43,282 nt of DNA from Lentisphaeria bacterium (GCA_017507125.1 JAFWBQ010000066.1:1-43282), one strand, 5' to 3'; shown: positions 1-8,074, counted from the first letter of the stretch. Translations and numbers: made by a program. The notes: generated by a model not told the origin, from the sequence alone.

Positions 1-299
1 TAAAGACTGCGCTGAAGAATGGTGGAGTCAACCACATTTACGATGAGGTCAATACCTTTTTTCGTCAATTCCTCAAAAACGACAGCTTCTTCCGGAGAAG
101 AACTGGAAAGAGAATAGACTCCAGGCAGGTCGATCAACTCTATTTCCATATCATTTAAAGTAAATGAGCCGGATTTGCTTTCCACGGTTACGCCGGGATA
201 GTTGCCAACGTGCTGCCTTGCACCAGTCAGGGCATTAAAAATACAGGTTTTGCCGCAGTTGGGGTTACCGGCAAGTACAATGCGGAATTTTTTACTCAT
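1..299 (-). CDS. feoB: FeoB ferrous iron transporter, N-terminal part (cut by window edge)
   Basis: This is the first ~99 codons of FeoB, the inner-membrane Fe2+ transporter whose cytoplasmic N-terminus is a G-protein domain. Visible are the P-loop GNPNCGKT (residues 11-18), the typical NYPGVTVE stretch, the G3 motif DLPGVYSL and the start of the NVVD segment that follows it. The membrane part lies outside the window. The ATG at 299 sits inside the end of feoA, giving an 8-base overlap (ATGAGTAA), so translation is probably coupled. It is co-transcribed with feoA from the promoter near 690-715 and is probably regulated by iron or manganese. The identification is certain; only the 3' part is missing. 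Confidence 0.96.
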   Translation of the reverse strand, partial: MSKKFRIVLAGNPNCGKTCIFNALTGARQHVGNYPGVTVESKSGSFTLNDMEIELIDLPGVYSLSSSSPEEAVVFEELTKKGIDLIVNVVDSTILQRSL

Positions 300-576
300 C
301 GTTGGCATCCTCCGTTTTTTCAAGCATGATACAGGCGGCATCATCTTTGTGAAGTGCCATGCTGGTTTCCATCACCTTCACCCGGATCAACCCCCCAAAG
401 GGGGCATGCGCCTCAATGAGCAGTTCTGTTCCCGGCACGATCCCCACATCGGCCAATTTTTTTGCTCCGCGTGACTTCGGAGAAATTCCGACAATCGTTG
501 CTTTCGTGCCGACAGGCAATTCAGCAAGTGACATTTTGCCGGCAGAATATCCGCAACAACAACATCTTTTTTTCAC
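292..576 (-). CDS. feoA: FeoA-like SH3-domain protein with tetra-cysteine N-terminus
   Basis: FeoA is a small cytoplasmic SH3-like protein that associates with FeoB and supports ferrous iron uptake. The FeoA domain runs from about residue 15 (MSLAELPVGTKATIVGI) to the end, including VGIVPGT and the APFGGLIRV core. A GTG start at 576 is preceded by AAAGGA (588-593, minus strand). The internal ATG at 534 has no ribosome binding site, so I favour the GTG. That start adds a basic, cysteine-rich tail, KKRCCCCG, which ordinary FeoA proteins lack. Total length is 94 residues. It overlaps feoB by 8 bases. Confidence 0.93.
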   Translation of the reverse strand: MKKRCCCCGYSAGKMSLAELPVGTKATIVGISPKSRGAKKLADVGIVPGTELLIEAHAPFGGLIRVKVMETSMALHKDDAACIMLEKTEDANDE

Positions 577-613
577 TTTTCGTCAATCCTTTCTGATCAT
601 AAAATGATTAAGT

Positions 614-633
614 AAATTAGGCGTGTCTAATTT
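614..633. promoter_or_regulatory. Putative DtxR/MntR-type operator 1 (feo leader)
   Basis: A 7-base perfect inverted repeat, AAATTAG-n6-CTAATTT, lies between the feo promoter and feoA. Its core TTAGGCGTGTCTAA resembles the TTAGG...CTAA half-sites of DtxR-family metal regulators. A second copy overlaps the -35 element. The assignment to a regulator family is inferred from the motif and the iron uptake context. Confidence 0.6.
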
Positions 634-687
634 ATTTTTTAAAAAATAAACGCAGCAGCATTGACTCTGCTGGCTGTGATCCTCTAT

Positions 688-715
688 AATATAGCATGGT
701 TTTGACAAAAGTCAA
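688..715 (-). promoter_or_regulatory. feoAB promoter
   Basis: On the minus strand, TTGACT (710-715) and TATATT (688-693) are separated by 16 bases. The -35 element overlaps the palindrome at 714-731. The first ~50 transcribed bases contain a CAGCAG/CTGCTG hairpin (about 652-672), followed by the operator at 614-633. Confidence 0.7.
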
Positions 716-731
716 TTAGGTTTTTCTAATT
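714..731. promoter_or_regulatory. Putative DtxR/MntR-type operator 2 (overlaps feo -35)
   Basis: AATTAG-n6-CTAATT forms an inverted repeat with core TTAGGTTTTTCTAA, matching the box at 614-633 in spacing and half-site. It covers the edge of the -35 hexamer, where a repressor would block RNA polymerase. From here to 969 I see no convincing gene. The minus-strand frame 726-1019 overlaps the SDR gene and matches nothing I know. Confidence 0.6.
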
Positions 732-969
732 TTTTTTGTAAAAATTAAGATATTTATGAAGTGATTTTCTCTTTTTACGTTTCTGCATCCGTGACGCAAC
801 TTTATTTTCAGCCCCTATTGTCAAATAGAAATGATTCCCCTGCTTTACAATGCTGCAGGTACCTCTCTCACGGATACGACCTTGATTAACTGTCAACCAC
901 TTGGTCTTGGTTCGAGCCCCGGCGCCGGAGCCATTTTTTATTTCCCTGAAATCAACGGGAAAGATTTCT

Positions 970-1725
970 TCAGCAGTCTGTGCGGTTTCTGTCACCCCGA
1001 AGCCCCAGAGAACGACCATTGTCTATGATGTAATTCTGACCTGTGATGCAGCGCGCTTTTTCTGACGCAATAAACTCGACCAGATCAGCTACGTCTTCGG
1101 CATTGGCAAGTACGTTCAAATAGGTGTGTTTTTTAACAAATCCCTCTACGTCTGCGGGTTGGGCGTCAGGCCGCTGGATTTTTCCGGGGCAGACACAGTT
1201 CACCCGGATATTGTATTGGCCCAGTTCCATGGCAAGAGATTTGGTCGCCGCCATGATCGCACCTTTGGAAGCTCCATAGTCGGCACATCCCACGATACCC
1301 CCCAGAGCAACAGCAGAGGAAAAGTTGACGATGACGCCGCTTTTCTGTTCGATCATGATGGGGGCGACCGCCCGGATGCAATGGAGCGTTCCGTACATGT
1401 TCATGTCGATCACCTGATGGATGACTTCGATTTTCTGCACGGCAAAGGGACGGATCTCAGAACGGGCACTGCCGCCTGCCACATTGACAAGGATATCAAC
1501 AGTTCCGTATTTGGCTTTGGCACTTTCCACGGCGGCGGAGACTGCAGCGTAATCTGTTACATCGACCACCCTGCCTTCGGCATTGATTTCGGCAGAGACT
1601 TTGTTGATCTGTTCCTGATTGCAGTCAAAGAGGATGACCTGGATCCCCTGAGACGCAAAGCGTTTGGCAACGGCACTGCCGATGTATCCGGCACCGCCCG
1701 TGATGATAGCTGTTTTTTTTGACAT
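970..1725 (-). CDS. Short-chain dehydrogenase/reductase (SDR family)
   Basis: This is a classical SDR, a cytoplasmic NAD(P)-dependent oxidoreductase of 251 residues. It has the cofactor motif TGGAGYIG near residue 9, NVAGG near 82, the catalytic Ser in NFSSAVAL and the YGASKG Tyr-Lys pair, then NVCPG. The start follows the stop of the upstream oxidoreductase by only 2 bases, so the two form an operon and probably act on the same sugar or polyol. The last residues (after RSLGLRG) look non-conserved, as if the stop had drifted downstream. The substrate cannot be read from the sequence. Confidence 0.9.
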   Translation of the reverse strand: MSKKTAIITGGAGYIGSAVAKRFASQGIQVILFDCNQEQINKVSAEINAEGRVVDVTDYAAVSAAVESAKAKYGTVDILVNVAGGSARSEIRPFAVQKIEVIHQVIDMNMYGTLHCIRAVAPIMIEQKSGVIVNFSSAVALGGIVGCADYGASKGAIMAATKSLAMELGQYNIRVNCVCPGKIQRPDAQPADVEGFVKKHTYLNVLANAEDVADLVEFIASEKARCITGQNYIIDNGRSLGLRGDRNRTDC

Positions 1726-1727
1726 TT

Positions 1728-2741
1728 TTATTCCTCAATTTTGACATTACATGCTTCAAGAAGAGTTTTATGGAGCAGATACTCATGGTCAAAAGACCAG
1801 GGATTTGCCATCTCTTTACGGATGATCTTTGCAAACTCCGTCAGCTGTGAACCGTAGCGGCAGTTGAGAAGTCCGCAGTCTACGGTATGTGTTCCTGCTT
1901 CATAAGCTCCTTTGGGGTGCTTCAGGGTCAGCCGGGCGGAAAGTTTGTCTGTGTAGTAGTGCTGGAATTCAATGGGACAGATCTCCACGCTGCCTTCTGT
2001 TCCGCAGACGATCAGGCGGCGGTGTTTGTATCCTTCGACCTCTTCTACGGAAACACGCACCGTTGCTGTGGCTTTTGCATATTCGAGGACCGCAAGACCG
2101 TTGTCGATCAAGGCGTCGTTCCGGGTCTTTTTCATAAAAGGAGTCACTTTGTCAGGAGCACCCAGCATGGCGATCACAAGGTCGATCAAATAACCCGCAA
2201 AAATATACATGGCTCCCCCTTTGAACTGCGAAAGCCACTGGCGGTAGGCGGCATTGTCTCCATCATAACGGCTCATAACGGCATGTATTTCAAAAATTTC
2301 ACCGAGCCATCCCTTTCTGACAGCTTCAAGACAGAAGCGCACCGCCGGATTGTAACGATAGATATACGCTTGCTGAAAGACCAGATTTTTTCTTCGGCAC
2401 ATATCAAGAACTCTGCCGAAAGCGTGCAAATCTTCACCGCCGGGTTTATCCATGTGGATATGGAATCCTTTTTCCGCGCAGCGCAATGCTGTGGGGCAGA
2501 GTTCAAAACCATCTGTTTCCACGGCAACCGCCTCAAGGCCGGGAGTTGCAAAAAGCTCCTCTTCCGTCATGAACGGGAGTCCTTGATAAGGGGCAAGATT
2601 TCCTCTTTTTTTCATCCACTCAGGATCGCTTTCCACGACACCGACCACCTCAAAAACATCGCTGAGACGTCGCAGAGAAGCCATCTTTTCGGAACCGTGA
2701 TTATGTCCGATACCGATTTGACCGATCTTTATTCTTTTCAT
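1728..2741 (-). CDS. Gfo/Idh/MocA family NAD(P)-dependent oxidoreductase
   Basis: This is a cytoplasmic sugar or polyol dehydrogenase-like protein of 337 residues. The Rossmann N-terminus reads KIGQIGIGHNHG. The conserved family EKP motif appears as DKPGG (about residues 98-102), a small deviation. The C-terminal half is the alpha/beta substrate domain with the conserved YNPAVRF and GGAMYIFAGYLIDL segments. The start has a ribosome site (AAGGA, 7 bases upstream). It heads the operon with the SDR gene. The substrate is unknown. Confidence 0.9.
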   Translation of the reverse strand: MKRIKIGQIGIGHNHGSEKMASLRRLSDVFEVVGVVESDPEWMKKRGNLAPYQGLPFMTEEELFATPGLEAVAVETDGFELCPTALRCAEKGFHIHMDKPGGEDLHAFGRVLDMCRRKNLVFQQAYIYRYNPAVRFCLEAVRKGWLGEIFEIHAVMSRYDGDNAAYRQWLSQFKGGAMYIFAGYLIDLVIAMLGAPDKVTPFMKKTRNDALIDNGLAVLEYAKATATVRVSVEEVEGYKHRRLIVCGTEGSVEICPIEFQHYYTDKLSARLTLKHPKGAYEAGTHTVDCGLLNCRYGSQLTEFAKIIRKEMANPWSFDHEYLLHKTLLEACNVKIEE

Positions 2742-2774
2742 GGCATGATCCTTGCTTTTTATGTTTTCCGGAAT

Positions 2775-2803
2775 AATATAAGCACAATAGCGGAGGATTG
2801 CAA
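2775..2803 (-). promoter_or_regulatory. Promoter of oxidoreductase-SDR operon
   Basis: On the minus strand, TTGCAA (2798-2803), a 17-base spacer and TATATT (2775-2780). It lies about 35 bases upstream of the start codon at 2741. Confidence 0.65.
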
Positions 2804-2843
2804 TAGGAAAAAAAATATTTTTGCAAATTTTTACAAATGGGGG

Positions 2844-4097
2844 TTATTTGACCTTGAGCAGCTGATCCCAGCTTGTGGTGTAATCAGGACTCAGAAGAGA
2901 ACGTTTCATCTGCCATGATTTTGTTGTGCCTTCCCCCAGTGTGAAAAGAGTCCCTCTGCCGTATTTTGCGTTGATTTGATCCACTACACTGAAAAGTCCG
3001 GCGTTATTCTTTTCACTGTCGGGGGCAAAAAGATCCCGGGGCGCGTTTTCGCCTGATTCAAGTCCGAAAAAGAGAACACCGGACTTTTTGTAACGTCTTC
3101 CGGGAACGAAGATGCCCCGCAATTTGGGACGGATGGCTTTCATCATTTGGGCAGTATCATCAGTGGGGTGTTCAAAAGCCACTGTTGTGGATGTTACTGT
3201 ACTGGAAAGAAGGAGGTGGCGATTTTCCGGATACAGCTGGAAGTAAATGTTGGCTCCGGCGGCACGCTGTTTCTCTTTTCTGAGCTTTTCGGCGGCTCTT
3301 GCTGTGTAGACGGCGACTGATTCTTCCAGATCCTCAAAGGCTGTGACGGGATGTCCGAAAGAACGGGAGCATGAGATACTCTGTGAAAGCTCTGACGGAT
3401 CTTCTGCGGCAATACAGCGTTCTCCCCGGAGTTCCAGTGCTGTCTGAGCAAGAAGTACGGAAAAACGCCTTTTCAATTCCGGAAGATCTCTTGAAGCAAG
3501 ATCAAATGCCGTATGTATGCCCATGGATTCCAGTTTCAGCGCAAGACGTCTGCCGACGCCCCAAACTTCTGAAACAGGCGTTCTCCGCAAAATCCCCTGC
3601 GGATCATCCGGCATGACAAAAACTCCGGAAGAACTTTTTTTGCCTATGTGGTTGGCGATTTTTGCCAATGTTTTAGTCGGAGCAAATCCCACCCCGCAGG
3701 GAACACCTATCCAACGGCGCAAAGTTTCACGGATCCTGCTGCCGAAAGCATGAAAATCAGTTTCCGCCGGCAGTGCCGGATAAATAAAGGCTTCATCAAT
3801 GGAGTATTGCTCCACCTGAGGCACAAATTCATGGAGCACCGCTATGATCCTGCGGGAGATATCTCCGTAGAGGGCGTAGTTGCTTGAACGGAACTCAAGA
3901 CCGTATTTTTTTATCACTCTGCGCAGTTGAAAATAAGGAGTCCCCATGGGGATCTGCAGCGCTTTGAATTCATTGGAACGGCTGATACAGCAACCGTCGT
4001 TGTTGGAAAGCACTGCCACTGGTTTTCCCTCCAGTGACGGATCAAAGATCCTCTCGCAGGAAACGAAAAAATTGTTGCCGTCAACCAATCCGATCAT
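2844..4097 (-). CDS. umuC: UmuC-like Y-family DNA polymerase (Pol V catalytic subunit)
   Basis: UmuC is the error-prone translesion polymerase that acts with UmuD' after DNA damage. The N-terminus MIGLVDGNNFFVSCER carries the first metal-binding Asp. The second catalytic site is YSIDEAFI, and the NNDGCCISRS loop is typical of UmuC rather than DinB. A helix-hairpin-helix segment (VWGVGRRLALKLESMGI) and the little-finger domain follow. I chose the ATG at 4097, 20 bases after the umuD stop and behind AAAAAAGGCG. A longer reading from 4139 would overlap umuD and add 14 non-conserved residues. About 417 residues, normal for the family. Confidence 0.95.
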   Translation of the reverse strand: MIGLVDGNNFFVSCERIFDPSLEGKPVAVLSNNDGCCISRSNEFKALQIPMGTPYFQLRRVIKKYGLEFRSSNYALYGDISRRIIAVLHEFVPQVEQYSIDEAFIYPALPAETDFHAFGSRIRETLRRWIGVPCGVGFAPTKTLAKIANHIGKKSSSGVFVMPDDPQGILRRTPVSEVWGVGRRLALKLESMGIHTAFDLASRDLPELKRRFSVLLAQTALELRGERCIAAEDPSELSQSISCSRSFGHPVTAFEDLEESVAVYTARAAEKLRKEKQRAAGANIYFQLYPENRHLLLSSTVTSTTVAFEHPTDDTAQMMKAIRPKLRGIFVPGRRYKKSGVLFFGLESGENAPRDLFAPDSEKNNAGLFSVVDQINAKYGRGTLFTLGEGTTKSWQMKRSLLSPDYTTSWDQLLKVK

Positions 4098-4117
4098 AAA
4101 ATCAAGCGCCTTTTTTG

Positions 4118-4528
4118 TCAGCGGAACTGGTGGATGCATGCTGTTACAACACCGAAAATACGAAGCTCCATCCCCTCTGCAAAACGGATGCTTTTGAATG
4201 CGGCATTGGCAGGTTCAAGAAGAATGTCAGAGCCTCTTTTACGGAAGTATTTGACTGTGAATTCGTTGTCCACAGCAGCAATCACAATGGCTCCGTCAAC
4301 AGCTTCAAGAGAACGGTCAACCACCAGTATATCGCCGTTGCGGATCCCGGCGCCTGTCATGGAGTCTCCCACCGCACGGACAAAAAATGTCGCAGCCGCT
4401 TTTTTGACCAGCAGTTCGTTCAAATCAAGGGGGGATTCCACATACTGTTCGGCAGGGGAGGGGAATCCGCATACCGCCGGCGCCGCCATGAGTGGGGGGA
4501 GTTCTTTGCTTTTTTCTTTCTTTGCCAT
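4118..4528 (-). CDS. umuD: UmuD-like SOS mutagenesis protein (S24 autopeptidase)
   Basis: UmuD is a LexA-like self-cleaving protein; its processed form UmuD' joins UmuC to make DNA polymerase V. The predicted cleavage site is Cys20-Gly21 (AVCGF). The catalytic dyad is Ser56 (GDSMTG) and Lys93 (VKYF). The 37-residue Ser-Lys spacing equals that of E. coli UmuD (Ser60/Lys97). Length is 136 residues, close to the usual 139. It is first in the operon with umuC. I see no recognisable LexA box, but SOS boxes are poorly known in this phylum. Confidence 0.95.
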   Translation of the reverse strand: MAKKEKSKELPPLMAAPAVCGFPSPAEQYVESPLDLNELLVKKAAATFFVRAVGDSMTGAGIRNGDILVVDRSLEAVDGAIVIAAVDNEFTVKYFRKRGSDILLEPANAAFKSIRFAEGMELRIFGVVTACIHQFR

Positions 4529-4557
4529 GGGATAGATCGTCCTGTTTTTGCTTTTTT

Positions 4558-4586
4558 AATATATAATGGTCGGGGAACTTTTTCAA
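4558..4586 (-). promoter_or_regulatory. umuDC promoter
   Basis: On the minus strand, TTGAAA (4581-4586), 17 bases and TATATT (4558-4563). A direct repeat TTTTTCAAA (plus strand 4579-4587 and 4601-4609, 22 bases apart) overlaps the -35 and could be a regulator site. Confidence 0.65.
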
Positions 4587-4645
4587 ATGGTGAATGTTTT
4601 TTTTTCAAACTGCATCTAAAGTGGATCAATCAGCCTTTTTTCCGG

Positions 4646-4674
4646 TTGCAAAAAAAGTATTCCGGCTCTATATT
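4646..4674 (+). promoter_or_regulatory. Promoter of the 4772-7997 operon
   Basis: TTGCAA (4646-4651), a 17-base spacer and TATATT (4669-4674), divergent from the umuDC promoter. The untranslated leader is about 90 bases. I saw no clear terminator or riboswitch in it. Confidence 0.65.
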
Positions 4675-4771
4675 ATGAAAAAGGATGAAAAAACATCTTT
4701 GTCAAAGAGAAAAATCAGTAAAATTGCGGATTGATGTTTTAACTTGAAGATCCAACCTTATTCGGGAGATC

Positions 4772-5875
4772 ATGGATATGTTTGAAAAACTGGAAAAGTT
4801 TCTGGATGAACTGCGGGAGTTGCCTGTTCCGGGGAATGACTGTATCATCTGCCGCAAGGGCGAGGTGATCTATCGGTACACCGCAGGTTTTGCCGACAGT
4901 GCAAAAAAGATCCCCATGACGGGAAAGGAAAGATATCAGATTTTTTCTTGTTCAAAACTTATCACCTGCTGCGCTGCGCTCCAGCTCTGGGAGCAGGGCA
5001 AATTCCAACTGGATGATGAACTCAGTCTTTATCTGCCTGAGTATGCACAGATGAAGGTGAAAACGCCCAACGGTATCGTTGATGCCAAAAACAAGATCAC
5101 GATCCGTCATCTTTTCACCATGACGGCTGGATTCAATTACAATTTGAATGCGCCCTCCATATTGCGTGTTTACGATGCCACCAGGGGAAGCTGCCCCACC
5201 CGCGAAGTGATCCGGGCTCTGGCTGATGAGCCGCTGGACTTTGATCCCGGTGAAAAGTGGCAGTACAGCCTTTGTCACGACGTTCTTGCCGCAGTGGTCG
5301 AAGTTATTTCAGGAGTTGAGTTCAACGAATATGTGACCAGAAACATCTTTGATGTGCTGGGCATGAATGATTCAACCTTCCTGCTGCCTGCATCTGAATG
5401 GCACACCCTGATCCCGCTCTGTCGGGAAGTCCCTGCTGGAGAGCAGCTTGTTGAACTCAACGGCATCGGCAACTATGGCATCGCTCCTTTCCGCCTGGGA
5501 CCCTGCTATGCAAGCGGCGGCGCCGGATGTGTCTCTACGGTCGAGGATTACAATAAACTGCTTCAGGCACTTTGTTCCGGGGAAAAAATTCTCAAGCGCT
5601 CCACCATTGATATGATGCGGACCGATGAACTGACTGAAGAGCAGCAGAAAGATACCTGGAGCGGTCCCTACTACAGTTACGGACTGGGCGTCCGCTGTCC
5701 CAGACGGGGATATACTGAAAGAACTGAGTTCGGCTGGGGCGGTGCTGCGGGGGCTTACTTCTGCATCGATCCCGGACGGGAACTGACCGTCTTGTATGTG
5801 CAGCATGTCTGTCATTCTTCCGCTGCTCCAAAGAGAACACGGATTATTGAATTTGTCAACGAAGCATTGAGTTAA
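4772..5875 (+). CDS. Serine hydrolase of the beta-lactamase/penicillin-binding family
   Basis: This is a class C beta-lactamase-fold serine hydrolase, 367 residues from the first ATG. The nucleophile motif SxxK is SCSK (residues 59-62). A Tyr motif in KWQYSLCHD and a GWGGAAGAY segment equivalent to the KTG/HxG strand are also present. There is no signal peptide, so it is cytoplasmic, unlike true beta-lactamases. Esterase or amidase activity on a small substrate is likely. GGGAG at 4764-4768 is 3 bases from the first ATG and 9 from the second (4778), so translation may begin at the second Met. It heads an operon with an epimerase-like protein and a DapA-like aldolase. Confidence 0.88.
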   Translation: MDMFEKLEKFLDELRELPVPGNDCIICRKGEVIYRYTAGFADSAKKIPMTGKERYQIFSCSKLITCCAALQLWEQGKFQLDDELSLYLPEYAQMKVKTPNGIVDAKNKITIRHLFTMTAGFNYNLNAPSILRVYDATRGSCPTREVIRALADEPLDFDPGEKWQYSLCHDVLAAVVEVISGVEFNEYVTRNIFDVLGMNDSTFLLPASEWHTLIPLCREVPAGEQLVELNGIGNYGIAPFRLGPCYASGGAGCVSTVEDYNKLLQALCSGEKILKRSTIDMMRTDELTEEQQKDTWSGPYYSYGLGVRCPRRGYTERTEFGWGGAAGAYFCIDPGRELTVLYVQHVCHSSAAPKRTRIIEFVNEALS

Positions 5876-5894
5876 TATAAAGGAAACAATATCA

Positions 5895-6929
5895 ATGTAT
5901 TGCAAAGAAAAATTGGATTCTGTTGAAAAGCTGGATGCTTTTCTTGCTCTGCCCCATCCGGAACTGGTGGAAATGATGAAACGCCTTGAGGGCGATATCA
6001 TGATCCTCGGTATCGCCGGAAAAATGGGCGTGACCATGGGTATGCAGGCCGTTGAAGCCATCAAGGCCGCCGGAGTTGAGAAAAAGGTCTACGGCGTTGC
6101 CCGTTTTTCCAACCCCGAAGAACGGGTGAAACTTGATAAAGCAGGCATCATCACCATCGCCTGTGACCTTATGGAGCGCGAGCAGGTTGAAAAACTCCCT
6201 CAGATCCCCAACGTGATCTTTATGGCCGGACGCAAATTCGGTACCGGCGGCAGCGAAGAACTCACCTGGGCAATGAATGTGCTGGCGCCCGCACTGGTGG
6301 CGGAGCATTTTAAAGAGAGCCGCATCGTCGCCTTTTCAACGGGATGCGTCTATCCCCTTATGAGTGTGAAAGAGGGGGGATGCACCGAAGAGGTCGCTCC
6401 TGCCCCTGTGGGGGAATACTCCCAATCCTGTCTGGGGCGTGAGCGGGTCTTTGAGTATTATTCCAAAAAGAATGGCACAAAGATTCTGCTTTTCCGCCTG
6501 AATTACTCCGTCGATCTGCGTTACGGCGTGCTCCACGACATCGGTCGTGCCATCTGGGAGGGCAGAGAGGTCAACAACACTGTGGGCTATTTCAACGTGA
6601 TCTGGCAGGGAGACGCCAATGCCGCCGCTCTGCGTGCTCTTGAACTTGCCGACTCCCCCTGCGCCGTCCTCAATGTGACCGGCCCTGAAACCGCCACCGT
6701 GGAACGGGCCGCAAAGATCATGGGCGAAGTCATGGGAAAAGAGGTGAAATTTGCCGGAACTCCCGGAGATCTCAACTATTTGAACGATGCTTCCCGGATG
6801 TGTTCTCTTTTCGGATATCCCCGGATGAGTCTTGAGGAAATGATCCGTCTGCAGGCGCAGTGGATCGCTGACGGCGGTATTTCCATCGGTAAACCCACCC
6901 ACTTTGAAGTCAACAATGGAAAGTTTTGA
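5895..6929 (+). CDS. NAD-dependent epimerase/dehydratase-like protein (extended SDR fold)
   Basis: A cytoplasmic Rossmann-fold protein of 344 residues that resembles nucleotide-sugar epimerases. The dinucleotide motif is GIAGKMG (about residue 40). AFSTGCVYPL supplies the Ser of the catalytic triad. The position normally occupied by YxxxK reads YSQSCLGRE, so the catalytic Lys is missing; it may bind NAD without classical SDR chemistry. The next gene starts 3 bases after its stop, so the two are co-translated. Context with a DapA-family aldolase suggests processing of a sugar acid or amino-sugar acid, which is inference. Confidence 0.82.
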   Translation: MYCKEKLDSVEKLDAFLALPHPELVEMMKRLEGDIMILGIAGKMGVTMGMQAVEAIKAAGVEKKVYGVARFSNPEERVKLDKAGIITIACDLMEREQVEKLPQIPNVIFMAGRKFGTGGSEELTWAMNVLAPALVAEHFKESRIVAFSTGCVYPLMSVKEGGCTEEVAPAPVGEYSQSCLGRERVFEYYSKKNGTKILLFRLNYSVDLRYGVLHDIGRAIWEGREVNNTVGYFNVIWQGDANAAALRALELADSPCAVLNVTGPETATVERAAKIMGEVMGKEVKFAGTPGDLNYLNDASRMCSLFGYPRMSLEEMIRLQAQWIADGGISIGKPTHFEVNNGKF

Positions 6930-6932
6930 AAA

Positions 6933-7997
6933 ATGAAAAAAGTTTGTGATATTGCTCCTGAAGTATTGAAAAGAGTCCGTGAAGGCGTTGCCATCCCCGC
7001 TCAGGTTCTGGCTCTGGATGAAAACCGCAACTTTGCTCCCAGATATCAGCGCGCCCTGACCCGCTATTTCATTGACTGCGGCGTGGGGGGGATCGCTGTG
7101 GGGGTGCACTCCACTCAGTTTGCCATCCGCGACCCCAAAGTGGGGCTTTTCAAGCCGGTTCTGAGTGAAACTTCACGCTTCATTGACGAATGGTGCGAAA
7201 AGCAGGGCAAAAAGATCCTCAAAGTGGGCGGCGTCTGCGGACGCACCGAACAGGCTGTCGCTGAAGCTGAATTTGAAGCTGCCAACGGATATGATGCGGC
7301 GCTGCTCTCTCTTGCCGCTATGAAAAATGACTCCATTGAAGCCATGCTGGAACACTGCAAGGCTGTTTCCGAAGTGATGCCCATTATCGGTTTCTACCTT
7401 CAGCCCAGTGTGGGCGGCAGGATCCTGCCCTATGAGTTCTGGCGTGAATTTACAAAAATCGAAAACGTTCTTGCCATCAAGATGGCGCCTTTCAACCGTT
7501 ACTGCACCTTTGATGTGGTGCGCGCGGTGGCTGAGTCCGGAAGAGATGACATCACTCTTTACACCGGAAACGATGATAATCTGCTTCTTGATCTTCTGAC
7601 CGAGTACGATATCAACGGCAAAAAGCTCCGCATCAAAGGCGGACTTCTGGGCCACTGGTCTGCCTGGACCAAGAAGGCTGTGGAACTTCTTGATGAACTG
7701 CATGCTCTCATTGCCTCCGGCGCTCCTGTGCCTCAGGAGCTGCTGACCCGTGCCATCAAGATCACCGACTGCAATGCCGCTTTCTTTGATCCGTCACACG
7801 GCTTTGCCGGATGTATCCCCGGACTCCACGAAGTGCTGCGCCGTCAGGGACTGCTTCCCGGTATCTGGTGCATCGACCCTGAAGAGGTACTTTCTCCCGG
7901 ACAGGCAGAGGAGATCACCCGGGTCCACGACGCCTATCCCGAACTCCACGACGACGCTTTCGTCGCCGCCAATCTTGAGCGCTGGCTGGCAGACTGA
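6933..7997 (+). CDS. DapA/NAL-family aldolase-like protein
   Basis: A TIM-barrel class I aldolase of the dihydrodipicolinate synthase/N-acetylneuraminate lyase superfamily, 354 residues, longer than the usual 290-300. The Schiff-base Lys lies in AIKMAPFNR (about residue 185). GGIAVGVHSTQF matches the strand that carries the GTTGE motif in DapA, and FYLQPSVGG corresponds to the YN(V/I)P region. It is probably not the lysine-pathway enzyme, because it sits in a catabolic operon and diverges at the GTTGE motif. It likely cleaves or forms a 2-keto acid. A terminator follows at 8022. Confidence 0.85.
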   Translation: MKKVCDIAPEVLKRVREGVAIPAQVLALDENRNFAPRYQRALTRYFIDCGVGGIAVGVHSTQFAIRDPKVGLFKPVLSETSRFIDEWCEKQGKKILKVGGVCGRTEQAVAEAEFEAANGYDAALLSLAAMKNDSIEAMLEHCKAVSEVMPIIGFYLQPSVGGRILPYEFWREFTKIENVLAIKMAPFNRYCTFDVVRAVAESGRDDITLYTGNDDNLLLDLLTEYDINGKKLRIKGGLLGHWSAWTKKAVELLDELHALIASGAPVPQELLTRAIKITDCNAAFFDPSHGFAGCIPGLHEVLRRQGLLPGIWCIDPEEVLSPGQAEEITRVHDAYPELHDDAFVAANLERWLAD

Positions 7998-8021
7998 ACG
8001 CAGCCACATCTCTGACAAAGG

Positions 8022-8060
8022 GACTGCCGCAAAAATCATTTTGCAGCGGTCTCTTTTTTT
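8022..8060 (+). terminator. Intrinsic terminator of the 4772-7997 operon
   Basis: The 13-base stem GACTGCCGCAAAA / TTTTGCAGCGGTC has one mismatch and one wobble pair with a 4-base loop, and is followed by a T-rich tract ending at 8060. Confidence 0.75.
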
Positions 8061-8074
8061 CTGCAGAAAAAAAT

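Noticed and set aside
909..932. tRNA T-arm-like sequence (GGTTCGAGCC... ending GCCA)
   Set aside because: No matching 5' acceptor strand, D-arm or anticodon arm can be paired upstream. The GGCGCCGG core is itself palindromic, so it is probably chance or an old tRNA fragment.
726..1019. 97-codon minus-strand open frame downstream of the SDR gene
   Set aside because: It overlaps the SDR gene end, contains the tRNA-like sequence in antisense, ends in a Lys/Arg-rich tract and has no ribosome site. I do not believe it is a gene.
1887..2918. 343-codon plus-strand open frame
   Set aside because: It is antisense to the Gfo/Idh/MocA oxidoreductase and extends into the intergenic region without a ribosome site or domain.
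4772..5875. Antibiotic-resistance beta-lactamase
   Set aside because: The protein has the fold and the SxxK motif but no signal peptide and sits in a sugar-type operon; an esterase/amidase-like role is more likely.
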